Positions 32,900 to 44,698 of a stretch of DNA of 64,000 nucleotides are shown here, piece by piece. Location: contig CM047431.1 in assembly GCA_026168455.1 (NCBI GenBank), positions 5,485,603 to 5,549,602 on the forward strand, given 5' to 3'. The stretch comes from Theocolax elegans (taxonomy: Eukaryota; Arthropoda; Insecta; Hymenoptera; Cerocephalidae). The position numbers and the translations under genes were made by a program. The notes under the pieces are model-generated. The model did not search any database and had not been told where the DNA came from. It was given only the letters and a program-made list of their open reading frames with translations. The number at the start of each line of letters is the position of its first letter. The stretch's first letter is position 1.

Positions 32900-34087
32900 C
32901 TAATTTTGGTTAATTATATTCCATAATTTTCTAGGATTTCTAGTTGAGTTTTCAACTAGTTCTTTATCATACAATATCTTTGCATTTTTGATAACTTTAT
33001 TTAGTATTTTTTCATATGTTTTATATATTTCTTTGTTTAATAAATTGTTTGTATCTAATCTCCAAATATTATATAAAAATTCCTTTTTATTACATGAAAC
33101 TGTTATAGCCTTAGTTATCCAACCTTTTCTTGGTTTATTTTTATCTCTTTTGTTACTAATATTAGTAACTGTAGCCTTCTCAATACAAGTTTTAATAGTC
33201 GATATTAATACATCAATTGCTAGATTAGGATCAGACATTGTTAGTATATTATTCCAATTATAACCTTTAGCAAAAGAATGGAGTTTGTTATACTTTAGTA
33301 GTACGTTTTTTCTATCAGTTCTAGATACTTTAATCTTTTTAATTGATAAAAATAAAGGAAAATGATCTGTAATTGTGTATATTAATTTGCAAGATTTAGT
33401 GTTAAGTGATTTCATTTTAATAAAAAAATTATCAATACAAGATCCATTATCAGATAAGCTAGATGGTCTTGTAATAGATTGAAAACCTGGATAGTAACCG
33501 TTTACTAGAATATTATTTAGAAATTCTTGGCTAACATTGTCTAAACCCAAAATATCAATATTAAAATCTCCTACTATTATATGATTAGTGATATTTTTTT
33601 TTATTTTTAACAATTCTTTTATATTCATAAGAAAATCCGTCTTACTTATATCGTGAGATCTATATATTGAAGAAATTTCTATATTTACTATTTCGTTATT
33701 TATACGTGTATTGAGAATTTTAAGTTTACCAATTTCTATTATTTCAGTAAATTCATTTATATTTTCATCAATATAAATAACGACACCGTCCGATTTATTC
33801 AATTTACTATTATTGTAATGCATTTTGTAACCTTTTAGATTAAAGTATTGATAATATTCCAAATTCCAAGTTTCAGCACAAACAATCATAAAAGGCTTAA
33901 TGCTCAGACCATTAATTAAAATTTCTAATTTGTTAAAATTCGCATTTAAACTTCTTATATTAATATATAAGATATTGTCCTTATTAGAATTTATATAAGT
34001 ATTTAAAGTATCAAAATTTTTTACAACCAATTCTTTTTTTAAAGTATCACTTAATATCTCAGAAATCACTTCAATGTTGCTTTCCAT
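32900..34087 (-). pseudogene. LINE APE-type endonuclease part of ORF2
   Basis: The likely ATG at 34087 (MESNIEVISE) overlaps the ORF1 stop. Endonuclease motifs are LYINIRSLNANF, IVCAETWN, IVGDFNIDIL and TITDHFPLFLSI, corresponding to the metal-binding and catalytic residues of APE nucleases that nick the target. After the domain, a linker typical of the stretch before reverse transcriptase continues (NKPRKGWITKAI) until the stop at 32900, where a Trp-Asn-Ile-Ile-Asn-Gln-like end is reached. The loss of the downstream frame coincides with the scrambled segment. Confidence 0.82.
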
Positions 34088-34796
34088 TTTGATGATCTTG
34101 CTGGATACTTGAGCTGTTTGATGCAATAGATGATACCGACATAGTAGATTTAGCCTTTATCCTATTTACCTTCCTATTAGTTATATGTTTAAAATCTAAT
34201 TTACCGATGTATCTTGTTATAGTTGGACTCATCGGATAATCAATGTTATCTATAAATTTTTTAATTTTCATTTTTAACACTTGGCAGCACTCACTATCAT
34301 TAGCCACATGTTTAAAGTCATAATTTTTGTTAAATTTATTATTGTGATATACACAATTTACACAAGCTAGTTTATCTATATTCATGCAATTTTCGGTATT
34401 ATGAGGACCAGCGCACTTCAAACAAACTTTACTATTTGTACACTTATTACCACTATGTCCAAATCTTCCACAATTGTAACACGGTCTTATATCGATAATG
34501 TCATATACTCTACAGTTTTGATAACCAATAAAAACTCTATTTTTATTTTCTCTTATGTGTTTGTAAATTTCACTCGTTACTTCTATTATAACACTTTCTA
34601 GCCTCGTTCTCGTGTTTTCATATCTGTGCACAACATTGCATCCAGTATTAAATTCTTTAAAATTTCTTTCATTTAAATCATTTTCTATAGCTTTAGTATT
34701 TAGATTTTCAAAATTATCAATCCCTACTATTTTAAGCTTAGGTTTAAATACTTCTTCTTTTTTGACTTCACATATATTTGATAATTTTTCTTTCAA
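34071..34796 (-). CDS. LINE ORF1 protein with zinc knuckles
   Basis: 241 codons. An N-terminal RRM-like region (KLKIVGIDNFENLNTKAIEN) precedes Cys/His knuckles: CYNCGRFGHSGNKC and CLKCAGPHNTENC, then a cysteine-containing degenerate third (CVNCVYHNNKFN). Such proteins coat LINE RNA. The C-terminus is serine-rich. The frame is open throughout. The true start may lie a few codons away, because the upstream sequence runs straight into AT-rich DNA. Confidence 0.75.
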   Translation of the reverse strand: MKEKLSNICEVKKEEVFKPKLKIVGIDNFENLNTKAIENDLNERNFKEFNTGCNVVHRYENTRTRLESVIIEVTSEIYKHIRENKNRVFIGYQNCRVYDIIDIRPCYNCGRFGHSGNKCTNSKVCLKCAGPHNTENCMNIDKLACVNCVYHNNKFNKNYDFKHVANDSECCQVLKMKIKKFIDNIDYPMSPTITRYIGKLDFKHITNRKVNRIKAKSTMSVSSIASNSSSIQQDHQNGKQH

Positions 34797-34829
34797 AATT
34801 TTTAATTAATGATGAATTTTTTACTCACA

Positions 34830-35063
34830 AAAGGAATTACTTTATGAAAAAGTTCCATGGACTGAAAAGTGCTTAGAATTTTTCAAAGAATACGTGTGAA
34901 TTTTGCTGAGGTGTTTTTGAAAATTTTCTGATTTTTCCGGAAAATAGTCTGAACCAAAAAATCCAAAATGGCCCAAAAAATTTCGAAAAAATTCACACGT
35001 ATTCTTCGGATGATTCTAAGCACTTTTTATAGTATAAAACTTTTTCATAAAGCGATTCCCTTT
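34830..35063. mobile_element. Palindromic MITE, family 2
   Basis: The left arm (AAGGAATTACTTTATGAAAA...) and right arm are near-perfect reverse complements for about 80 bp, including GAATACGTGTGAATTTT. The centre is near 34947. 234 bp in total, non-coding, adjacent to the 5' end of the LINE. Confidence 0.7.
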
Positions 35064-35697
35064 TTTATAAAAAAATAAAAATAATAAAATAATAAAATAA
35101 CAAAATATCATAAAATAAAAAAATAATAAAAAAGTTTTACTTCTGTTCAAACAACTAAAAATGTGGTCTATAATCAAGAACCCTAACTTATCATTCTTTT
35201 TACATAAATATAATTTTACATATTTTCGAAGGCCATGTACCAGGTGACTAAGCTGCCTAAAATGATGCAATTTTACTCTGCTTCTACCAGAAACTGACGG
35301 GTGCGGACCCAAGAGCTCGTCACTTCTCTTGTAGTTTATGAATCCAAACCGCCCCGTAGTATGTTTTTACTCATTCTCCAATTCATATTACGAGTATTGT
35401 GAATTTTCTCTTTTTTTCTTTCTTTTACACGGGATTTCTGAAGAGTTCTTGAACACGTGTAAATTGCATTGTTTACATAATCGTTGTGTTCTCGTTGCAC
35501 AATTTTCAATTTTCGGATTAAATTTCATGTTTTTCCAGAACTGATGTGTAATAATCTTTACTCAAATTATTTTCACTGATGCTTAAAACAAATTCTTTAG
35601 TTCCTTTTTTCTTTTCTGTATTTGGAATTGCTTCGTTATACAAGACAGTGGCATTTGTAATTGCTGCTTGCACCAATCTTATCATGATTATCCATCT
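35064..35697. other. AT-rich DNA, nothing recognised
   Basis: Short open frames only, with no domain seen. Confidence 0.5.
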
Positions 35698-36311
35698 TTA
35701 TTTCTTTGAATGTATGCTTGGCTGATGATCATGCAAATCAACACCTCCTATAAACTTTTTGTAAATATAGAAAGCCTTAGGAAATGGTATTGTTATCTTA
35801 CTTCTCGACTCTTTATCATAACGTCTCACAACAGACATTGGAGTGACTCCTGAAACTGACAAAAGGATAGATATAGGCTTAGAATCCTTTACAGTGATGA
35901 AATTTATCCCACTCAAGTTATCGTGCTGTGCTAACCAGATGCCCCGTTTTGCTGTATTATTGATATCATTTATCGCACTTATTCTATATTACTTCTCACT
36001 GTACCAGTGACTCGAAGACAAATTTTTGTCAAATGAAATAATAAATCTGGACAGCAAAATAAATTATTAAAATAACAATGATATTCATTTAGTATCCTTG
36101 GAATGCAGTGATGTAATAGGTGCTGTAGCATTTGTAAAACGATACGTAAACCAAGTGCAATATTTGGTAGTAGATCATCTTTTGCATTCTTTCCACAATA
36201 AACCTCGAAGTGAAATAAATAACCCCTGTAAAAGTTCAAATTCATTGGCAACTGATAGCCGTGTTGAACTTTTTTATTTTTGCAGTTAGCTTTACAGAAA
36301 AAAGTGTACAT
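35698..36311 (-). pseudogene. piggyBac-like transposase remnant
   Basis: Two minus-strand frames carry matching pieces of a DDE transposase of the piggyBac type. 36311-35979 has FHFEVYCGKNAKDD followed by FCCPDLLFHL and RVTGTVRSN. 35916-35698 has VTPMSVVRRYDKESRSK and KFIGGVDLHDHQ, the conserved C-terminal block containing the last catalytic aspartate region. Frameshifts separate the two, and the N-terminal half and cysteine-rich tail are not recognisable. No TTAA-flanked ends were found. It is an old fragment. Confidence 0.75.
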
Positions 36312-37279
36312 CTTTTATCCTATTAATTATGCCACTAAGCAGTTTGGTACACACAAAGTACATGTAATTAGAAGCATCCATGATTTTTTTCAGTAATATC
36401 TATTGTGCCGAACAATGTCAAAAATCAAAATATATAAATTTAGTGACTTGAAAACCGGCCATATAAGTGGAAATTAGCAAAATATGTATTTTTTGTTATT
36501 AATAACTTTTTTCATATCTAAGTAAAGCATCTAAAAATTTGTTTACATATTGTAGGATCAAAAAGGTGTTGTATAGCAGAATATTAATAATTTTAAAATT
36601 TTCATCTGTTGATATCACATGGAATGCGCCGTATATATCAAAAAGAAGATCTTAGGTCAAAAGTGGTATGCAACTACTCATTTTACCGTTACATGTGTTT
36701 TCTCTCATGTATGCCTAAGCTAAGAAAAGAGATTTTTTATTTTCTCACCAAGCACAAATTTTTAAAAATGCATAACTTGCCTATATAATACATAATATTG
36801 TACATACATAATTTCAATTTTACATTGCACCAAATAAAAATCTGAAATATATAAAATTAGTACATAATTATGTATGTGCGTTCTATATACACTGAAAAAA
36901 AAATTTATTTGAATTAACCAAATCATTTTGTTGAACTATAAACAACTAAATACTTAATACATATATTACATATAATACATATATAATAATAATTTAATAC
37001 AAATAAAATTTAATTGAATGAAATAAAATCAGAGAATTATGCAACGATATAAATACAAAATATAAAATATAATTAAATATTAACAAATCATAAAGTTAAA
37101 TATTTACTTGGAACTAAGTCTTTATTCTCACATTCTACAAATGAACATACATTCGATAATCTCGAATTTCGAATATCCAGATCGATTTGAGAGTAATTAG
37201 AAATAAGTAGATCTGTTAATTGTACATATAACTACAAAATATAATTTATTATTAATATGAATATTAATAAATAATAAAA
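36312..37279. other. AT-rich DNA, nothing recognised
   Basis: No supported gene. Short repeats such as AACAACTAAATA foreshadow the tandem block at 38860-39110. Confidence 0.5.
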
Positions 37280-38720
37280 ATAAAAAATTATTTACAAAGA
37301 TTTTCTTTATACATAATAATGCACGAAGCAGTATTTAAATATCTCCCCGATGGAAGATTCATGCTATACATAGACTTTTTTGAAAGATTGGCAGTTACGT
37401 TACTGCTATATTTGAGACAATATTTCAGCAAGCTTCCATGCAAGATAAACTTTATTTTCCATTGTGACTTTCGGTGCGGTTTTCTGAAAACTTGCAAGAC
37501 GCTTGCGGGAAATATTCTCTTTCGATTTTCCTTAAAAATTCCATTGGAATCTTGCTGGAAGCTATTAGGGAAGCTTTCTACAAAGCATGTACTGTACATT
37601 GTGACATTCTTTTGTTAAACCTTTTTGCATAATTCAATGGGAATATTCCCTAACAGGTTGTTTCAATCTTCCAGAATAAGCTTCTGAAAGCTTGTCGTGC
37701 AGTGCCTGATGAAACTCGTTTGAAGGTGGCCAAAATGGTTGTGGCAATCTGTCAGCCTGTCTTTCACGAAGGATAACGAGTAACATTCCTGCAATATTTC
37801 AGCAAGGTTTCATGCAAGCTTAATTTTATTTTCTTCTGCGACTTTCGGCGCGGCTTCCAAGAATCTTGCAGGAAGCTCGCCGGAACTATTGTCCTATGAT
37901 TTTTTAGAAAGAATGCATTGAAATCCTGCTGCAATCTTTTACGCAAGTTTTCTGCAAAGTAGGTACCATTGATTCCTGCAATCTTTCGTGAAACATTTTT
38001 GCATAATTTAACGGGAATATTCCTTGACGGGCTGCTGCAATCTTCCAGAATAAGCTTCTGTAAGCTAGTTTTGCAGTGATAATGAATCTCTTTTCAAGGT
38101 GGCAAGAAAGGTTGTGGCAACCTGCCTTGCCTATCTTTCACGAAAGATTACAAGTAACATTCCTGCAATATTTGCGGTAATATTTTAGCAAGGTTTTATG
38201 CAAACTTAATTTTCTTTGCTCTTGCGACTTTCGGTGCGGCTTTCAGGAAGCTTGCAGAAAGCTTGTCGGAAATATTGTCCTATGATCTGTCAGAAAGAAT
38301 CATTTAAATCTTACTGGAAGGCTTTTAAGCAGGCTTCCTAGAAGCTAGTAAGCAATAATTGCTGCATTCTTTTACTGAACTTTTCTGGAACGTTAAGAAT
38401 GAATATTCCTTAAATGGTTGCAGCAATATATTTGATTAGCTTGCTTCAATATTTCGAGTTGTCTTTCATGAAAGCTTTCTGTAATGAAGTTTGCAACATT
38501 TCTAGAAACGTTACTGCAAGCAATTAGCAATGTTTCATGCAATATATCATTTTACCGTGATTTTTATCTTTCTTGGAATGTTGCTACAATATTGTATAAA
38601 GCTTTCGAGGAATCTTCCTTTGAAAGATTGCTGTAAGATTCAGTAAAGTTTTAGGAAGGTTGCAGAAAACTTGCAAAGGAATATTGCATGAATCTTTTAT
38701 CGGGAAGCTTTCATGCTGTG
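37280..38720 (+). repeat. Diverged tandem repeat, about 375-385-bp unit
   Basis: The word GACTTTCGG(T/C)GCGG recurs at 37466, 37840 and 38226, and surrounding sequence matches over most of the unit, giving about three to four units. Units are dense in short complementary words such as CTTGCAGGAAGC and GCTTTC/GAAAGC. No protein is supported; open frames in both strands are by-products of the repeat. Confidence 0.7.
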
Positions 38721-39110
38721 TGGGAAATTTTTAGTTGAAATGACATTTTTGATTTATGTGAATATGTATTTAGTTGATTCAAGTATAATTTATTTGAAAT
38801 AACTAAACATATAGTTACTCGAAACAAATAGTTTATTAGAAACGAATAAATTAGTTTATTTGTAATTATTATATGACGCTTAATAAATATTTAGTAGAAA
38901 CAACTAAATATACACTTGCTCACAACAAAAAATTTATTTGGAATAAATAAATTGATTTATTTGTAATTGTTATTCAAAATTATAATACGTTTAATAAATA
39001 TTTAGTAAAAACAATTAAATATATATACTTGCTCACAACAAATGATTTATTACGAATTAAAGAATTATTTATTATTTATTACAATTAAATAAACCGTTTG
39101 TTAATAATAG
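38721..39110 (+). repeat. AT-rich tandem repeat, about 113-bp unit
   Basis: TTTAATAAATATTTAGTA-type blocks followed by ACTTGCTCACAACAAA recur at about 38880 and 38993, with weaker partial units before them. Low GC, non-coding. Confidence 0.6.
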
Positions 39111-39279
39111 TAGTTTCAGATAACGTCCACTAGGTGGATCCAGGTTACACGCAAACGACTAACTTTTCTTATGATTAGTGTATAAGAAAATTTAAAAACT
39201 TGCAGAGTATGTGCGTATACAATTGTACCGATGCGATCTGCGAATATATAAATGCGTTTATTTCCGAGTGCGATAAAAT

Positions 39280-41349
39280 TATCTGTAAATTAAGTCCTCT
39301 AATTCCTTGTCAGGGCGAAAGATGTATAGATTTCCTCCGACTAGTTTCCAGTCGGGGAAATCACGAGGTCTGTCGGAAACGTACTTGATCCAGTCTAGGT
39401 ACCAAAGATCTTTCAGTAGTTTGAGCCCACGACATTGATGCGACTGTAGGCTCGTCGTCTTCATATTTTCTGTGCTCGACGACAAAGTCATGAGCTTGAA
39501 GCTCTATAGCCCATCATGCTAGTCGGATGGTTGGATTTCTCATATTACACAACCATCAGAGACTACTGTGATCCGTTATCACTTTGAAGTGGTACCCTTC
39601 GATGTAAGGTCTGAACTTATTAATAGCCGAGACCACGACCAAGCATTCATTCTCTGTAACGCTATAATTCTTCTCGGGTGCTGTGTGAATGCGACTGGCA
39701 AACTCAATGACTCTTTCATCTCCGTCTATCTGCACTGGGACGTTGAAGAACTGGAGCAGTGATGATCAGGGCCTTCAGCTACCCAAAGGCTTGCTCCTGT
39801 TCATCTAACCTCTCGTACCCTTGGTTCTTTGTCGTGAGACGGGTAAGCGGTTCGGCAATCGTGGCGTAATCCAGCATAAAACGACGCTACCACGCCGCCA
39901 TGCCGAGGAATCGTCGAAGCTGTTTGAGGTTTTGGGAGACGGATAAACCCTTATAGGCTCTGTCTTGGCTGGGTCGGGACGAATTCCATCCCTGTTGACC
40001 AGCACACCAAGATGTCTAACCTCATCTTGATAAAAGACACACTTGTCTTTATTTACTGTCAAGTTAGCTTCGGTCAGTCTTTTCAGCACCATCTCGAAAT
40101 ACTTCTTGTGCCCTTCAAATGTCTCGGTGACTATAAATAATGTCATCGAGGTAAGAAAAGGCATTGAGCTCGAGATCAGGACCAACAACTTGGTCAATCA
40201 TGCGTTGGAAAGTCGCGCCAATCCGTATGGCATCCGCTTAAACTGATGCAGTCCCATCCCCGGGACTGTGAAAGCCGTATAAGGACGCGATTCCTTCTGC
40301 AGAGGTATTTGATGGTACGCTGGTTTCATGTCAAGAGTACTAATATACCGACATCTCTTCAGCTTGCGCAAGATATACTGCATGAATGGGAGGGGATAAG
40401 CGTCTGGTTTCGTTAGCGCATTGACTTTGCTAAAGTCAATGTAAAACCGACGTGATCCGTTCTTGCGTACCATCACCACGGGGCTTAACCAACCGCTGCC
40501 CGAGGGTTCTATGATCTCTAAATCTAGCATTTCTCGAACTTGGCGGTGCATCTCCCCTTCGATCTTCTCCGACACTGGGTAAAACTTCTGCTTCATCGGG
40601 CAAGCTGATCCCAGGTCAATCGAGTGCTCGATGAGTTGGGTTGGCCCGATTTTGGGAGAAGTATTAGATGGCACTTTGCTTACTAGCTCTCGCAGCTCTT
40701 TTCTTTCCTCCTCGGTTGCGTCCGCTATTCCAGCGGACGAGAGGGTGGCTATACCTCCAATGCCAGGAATTTCAGATGTGGATCTGCTGCTTGCTGTCCT
40801 TGAGGAACAGGCGGTCGCTACCCGGATCCAATATGGCTCTAAATGCTCGTACGAAATTTACTCCTACGTAGCATTCGGCGTCAAGATTTGGTATGTTCGC
40901 TACCCTTATTTCACGTGTCTCCTTCCTGACAGTGAAAGGTAAGATCACATGACCGTTTAGCGGATGGTAACTACCATCCGCCATCTTGACGCGTCCAGCG
41001 TTCGCCACAATGAGCTCCTTGCCCAATGCTGCGGCGATTTGCAGACCGCTGGGTCCCATCACGGTCGTGGAGGCTCCGGGATTGTATAAGGCTCTTATAC
41101 GAAAGCTCTCAATCTCCACGAGAAGCCACCAACGACTCTCATCCTCTGGTTTATAAGATGTGGTTGGTCTGCTGGCTTCTTGGGACCGTTCATCCTTTCG
41201 AGGCCCATTTGCGCTCCTCTTTGGACCGTCCTTTCGGTCGGAGCAGATCTGTCCCAAACCACCTGTGCAGCGGGGACTCAGCTCTTGGGTCACGGTTTCG
41301 TCCGATCAACCGCTCCTTTGACGTTTCCCGAGCTACCGGAAAGTCTGCG
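39280..41349 (-). pseudogene. Gypsy pol remnant: protease, RT, RNase H
   Basis: Protease pieces with the active-site variant YNPGAS (Asp replaced by Asn relative to YDPGAS in the other copy) are in 40772-41293. Reverse-transcriptase blocks lie in 40198-40674 (SPVVMVRKNGSRRFYIDF, STLDMKPAYHQIPL) and 39805-40197 (VNKDKCVFYQDEVRHLGVLV). RNase H and the linker toward integrase are scattered over frames at 39280-39760. The YLDD box region is itself frameshifted near 40140. Clearly dead. Confidence 0.8.
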
Positions 41350-42486
41350 CCAATCCGTAGGCAATTCCGATTAAACGAGATGCCGTCTAAACCATCCGCC
41401 GGGACTGTGAAGTCGATAAGGACGCGATTCCCACCTTCTGCAGAGGTATTTGATGGTACGCTGGTTTCATGTCAAGAGTACTAATATACCGACATCCTCT
41501 TCAGCTTGCGCAAGATATACTGCATGAATGGGAGGGGATAAGCGTCTGGTTTCGTTAGCGCATTGACTTTGCTAAAGTCAATGTAAAACCGACGTGATCC
41601 GTTCTTGCGTACCATCACCACGGGGCTTAACCAACCGCTGCCGAGGGTTCTATGATCTCTAAATCTAGCATTTCTCGAACTTGGCGGTGCATCTCCCCTT
41701 CGATCTTCTCCGACACTGGTAAAACTTCTGCTTCATCGGGCAAGCTGATCCCAGGTCAATCGAGTGCTCGATGAGTTGGGTTGGCCCGATTTTGGGAGAA
41801 GTATTAGATGGCACTTTGCTTACTAGCTCTCGCAGCTCTTTTCTTTCCTCCTCGGTTGCGTCCGCTATTCCAGCGGACGAGAGGGTGGCTATACCTCCAA
41901 TGCCAGGAATTTCAGATGTGGATCTGCTGCTTGCTGTCCTTGAGGAACAGGCGGTCGCTACCCGGATCCAATATGGCTCTAAATGCTCGTACGAAATTTA
42001 CTCCTACGTAGCATTCGGCGTCAAGATTTGGTATGTTCGCTACCCTTATTTCACGTGTCTCCTTCCTGACAGTGAAAGGTAAGATCACATGACCGTTTAG
42101 CGGATGGTAACTACCATCCGCCATCTTGACGCGTCCAGCGTTCGCCACAATGAGCTCCTTGCCCAATGCTGCGGCGATTTGCAGACCGCTGGGTCCCATC
42201 ACGGTCGTGGAGGCTCCGGGATTGTATAAGGCTCTTATACGAAAGCTCTCAATCTCCACGAGAAGCCACCAACGACTCTCATCCTCTGGTTTATAAGATG
42301 TGGTTGGTCTGCTGGCTTCTTGGGACCGTTCATCCTTTCGAGGCCCATTTGCGCTCCTCTTTGGACCGTCCTTTCGGTCGGAGCAGATCTGTCCCAAACT
42401 CACCTGGGACAGCGGGGACTCACGCTCTTGGGTCACGGTTTTCGTCCCGATTAACCGCTCCCTTTGACGTTTCCCGAGCATACCGG
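40217..42486 (-). repeat. Direct duplication of ~1.13 kb within Gypsy fragment
   Basis: 40631-41280 and 41771-42418 are identical or almost so. The segment around 41345-41420, at the junction, reads like a garbled version of 40217-40290, with missing and inserted bases. Confidence 0.8.
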
Positions 42487-43186
42487 AAAGTACCTGCGGG
42501 AATAGACAATTTTCCCGCAGCCACCGCAGGTAAGAGGCTTAGTCGAATCGAAAGTCGAGCCCATTCGGTTCTTCGGCTGTTCCTTCCCTTTTTCCCTCGC
42601 TGGACTAGCACTCTTCTTCTCATGCCTGTGTCCGGAGCTCTTGTTCGGGCCATTAGGCCTACCGAACCTCCTACTCTTTGGAGATCGTGTTGCCGGCGAG
42701 CCTTTCTTTGGAGAGCCGGACATTGGGCTTCTCCTACGGGAATGCCAAGCCGTCGACGACAATTGGGAGACGATGGGCCGCAGCACATCCTCCAGCATCT
42801 TGACCATGCGGTCGACGATTATGTTACCTCAGCTGCCGCTACCTTAGGCTTCGGTGAACCTTTTTTCCGCTTTGGCTTATATGCCATTTCGGGAAGCAGA
42901 GATCCTTCCTCCGTAGGTGGCGGACGATATACTTTATCGCCTTCTATCGTCTGCTTCGCTTCCGTGGCGAGGTCCAGCATTTGTTCGATTGAGCTCACTA
43001 CCGCTCTCATGAACAGTTGTTGAAGCTGTGGCAGCACGTCCCGATACAAATGATCGGACTGCTGTGCTTCAGTCGGCGAAGGGACTATTTTTCGCATTAT
43101 TGCGATAGAGCACGTCATATAGTCCCTAACCGGTTCATAGGGAACTTGAGTCCGTGCGTTGGACTCGGCGATGATCCTCTGCAAGT
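41350..43186 (-). pseudogene. Gypsy gag C-terminus and duplicated protease/RT start
   Basis: 43184-42819 encodes part of gag (QQLFMRAVVSSIEQMLDLA, EEGSLLPEMAYKPKRKKGS) and 42807-42451 continues it in another frame. The zinc-knuckle-like CGGCGKIVYSRRYFPVC lacks the knuckle histidine. The gag-pol overlap keeps the slippery GGGAAAC (minus strand, 42469-42475). The protease frame 42481-41912 again has YNPGAS. Confidence 0.78.
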
Positions 43187-43784
43187 GAAATCAAAATAGC
43201 AACGGCAAGTATTTTATAGGTATCAAAAGAAATTTTTTATTTATTTATTAGAATTTCCCTATCAGTAATTTTATTACTTATTATTAAATATTCCTGATTG
43301 AATTTGTGCCTCTAGGCAGTACTTTATATAAAACACCTTCTACGAAGGTGTCAACATTCGCAAGTATGGTTTCCAATCACACTTTCAAAAATGTTATCTG
43401 ATAAAAAAATCTTTAATTAGTACTCCCATTCTATTTTTACTTATATTTTGCTTAAACTCTATAAAACGTTTTTATTAATTTCCACATGACTGATAAAAAA
43501 GAAACTTCTTTTTTTTATTCTCTTTAAATACATAATGTCTATCCTTCCCGTGCTTTACTTTATCTTTATATACAGTAAAGCACAGTATATTATATGCTGT
43601 ATGTTTATCAGTAGATAAACAATTTTATAGAATAATAATAATTCATTTGTGCAAAATTAATTTTTGCATAACTAATTGAAGAAACTTTTTATGGAGTTTA
43701 AGCAAAATATGTGAAAGAAAAACGAAAATTTTAACGTTCGCTACAGGTTATTTCAATATTTAAAATTTTCGTTTTTCTTAAAAC
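43187..43784. other. AT-rich DNA with two inverted repeats
   Basis: A 25-bp inverted repeat (43443-43467 with 43686-43710) encloses about 220 bp and may be a small MITE-like remnant. A perfect 18-bp inverted repeat with a 27-base loop (43716-43733 with 43761-43778) lies directly beside the hammerhead element. No gene. Confidence 0.6.
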
Positions 43785-44130
43785 TCGCGACTTCGGGTGA
43801 AAATACGTTACGCTCTTGGTTGGTGGGAGTTCTTACCACCAGGAGGTCACGACTATTCTCTCTACCCGCTAGAGAAAAAGTTGATAACAAGGCATATATA
43901 TAGCCGCATTTCTTTCATATGTCGCCGCTTTCCATCTGCGACGGGCGTCTAAGGAAGGCCTCTAGCTCCTTACTGAGGAGACCAAAGCTAGAGTACTGTG
44001 GACGAAACGCCAATTTTTAAATTTTAAAGGTATACTCTGGGACTTCCACCAACCATAGTGGACGAAGTGTAAAAACCTCGCTTAATAAAGCACTAGCAAC
44101 AAATACCTCGGTCGCTAACGCTCCCTCGGT
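43785..44130 (+). repeat. Second, diverged hammerhead-bearing element
   Basis: Collinear with the 388-bp unit at the start of the window: an ACTCGCGA start, the GGTTGGTGG/CCACCA hairpin, TATATATAGCCGCA, the hammerhead (43944-44011), then CCACCAACCATAGTGGAC and a small AAAGCA hairpin. Overall sequence is strongly diverged, yet the hairpins are kept by changes on both sides. Only one unit is present here. Confidence 0.75.
43944..44011 (+). ncRNA. Hammerhead ribozyme, type III, second copy
   Basis: GGCGTC (43944-43949, cut predicted after C43949), stem I TAAGG/CCTTA, core CTGAGGA (43973-43979), stem II GACC/GGAC with one A-A mismatch, GAAA (44004-44007), and stem III closing CGCC (44008-44011). 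Loop I holds CTCTAGCT and loop II AGCTAGAG, an 8-bp complement that differs entirely from the first copy's GATCTCCAG/CTGGAGATC. Conserved core plus covarying loops is strong evidence for a functional RNA ancestry. The stem II mismatch may weaken this copy. Confidence 0.85.
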
Positions 44131-44698
44131 CGATTTAAACTTTTGATTTATTTTGTTGTATCAATATTAATTATTAGGAAAACATTTAAACTATATGAAG
44201 TTATAAAGTTATTAGACTTAATTTTTCATTTACAAAGTTTAGATAAATATAATATATTAATACTAAGTAATAATAATCTGTCTTATTTGTTAACACTTAT
44301 TATTGTCTATTTTTTTAATGAACATAATTACAATGATAATTGGATTTTATTATTCTTCAATTAAAACACTCTTTGATTTTATATTATTATTATTATTCTT
44401 ATGGCGTTGTCCAACCTTATTTCCTTTGTAATTATTATATGTGAAAAAATAAATAAAATTACAATTGTATGAATACAATAAAAAAAGATAATTAGGTAAC
44501 CTTTAATTTATGCACATTTAGATTTTACATGTATATATGGGCAATTTCTCGTAAATTGATCATGTCAAAAAATAAAAATCATGAAAAATAGAAAATTTTA
44601 TTAAATAAAAATTTAAAATGAAATATTATTTATAATTATTAATGATTGATGTTCACCTATCGTTTGCTCAACATTTGGAGGATAAAAGTTCTATATAT
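44131..44698. other. AT-rich DNA, nothing recognised
   Basis: Lies between the hammerhead element and the Gypsy LTR, with no coding signal. Confidence 0.55.

Larger units (their letters stand above)
30645..34809 (-). mobile_element. CR1-superfamily-like LINE, decayed
   Basis: Minus-strand LINE with ORF1 (34071-34796), endonuclease (32900-34087) and reverse transcriptase (30913-32259), then about 250 bp of 3' UTR ending in an A-rich simple repeat (AAATAAATAAAATAATAAT, near 30645-30680). The 5' end near 34809 abuts a palindromic MITE; no target duplication was established. The part between the endonuclease and the reverse transcriptase is scrambled (32380-32780). Assignment to the CR1/Daphne/Crack side rests on NIRSLNANFNKL and AFDTVDHIILLNKL, and clade placement is tentative. 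Confidence 0.75.
39280..43186 (-). mobile_element. Gypsy retrotransposon fragment, rearranged
   Basis: Minus-strand internal fragment of the same family as the Gypsy at 44699-60383, lacking LTRs. It begins (minus strand) within gag at about 43186, passes the gag-pol overlap at about 42470, then protease and reverse transcriptase, and ends after RNase H near 39280 in the region that precedes integrase (FRPDKELEDLIYR). A segment of about 1.13 kb is present twice in direct orientation (41350-42486 and 40217-41349). Many single-base indels break all frames. Confidence 0.85.

Noticed and set aside
37319..37618. Protein-coding gene in the 380-bp repeat
   Set aside because: Open frames occur on both strands at the same place and follow the repeat period, without recognisable domains.
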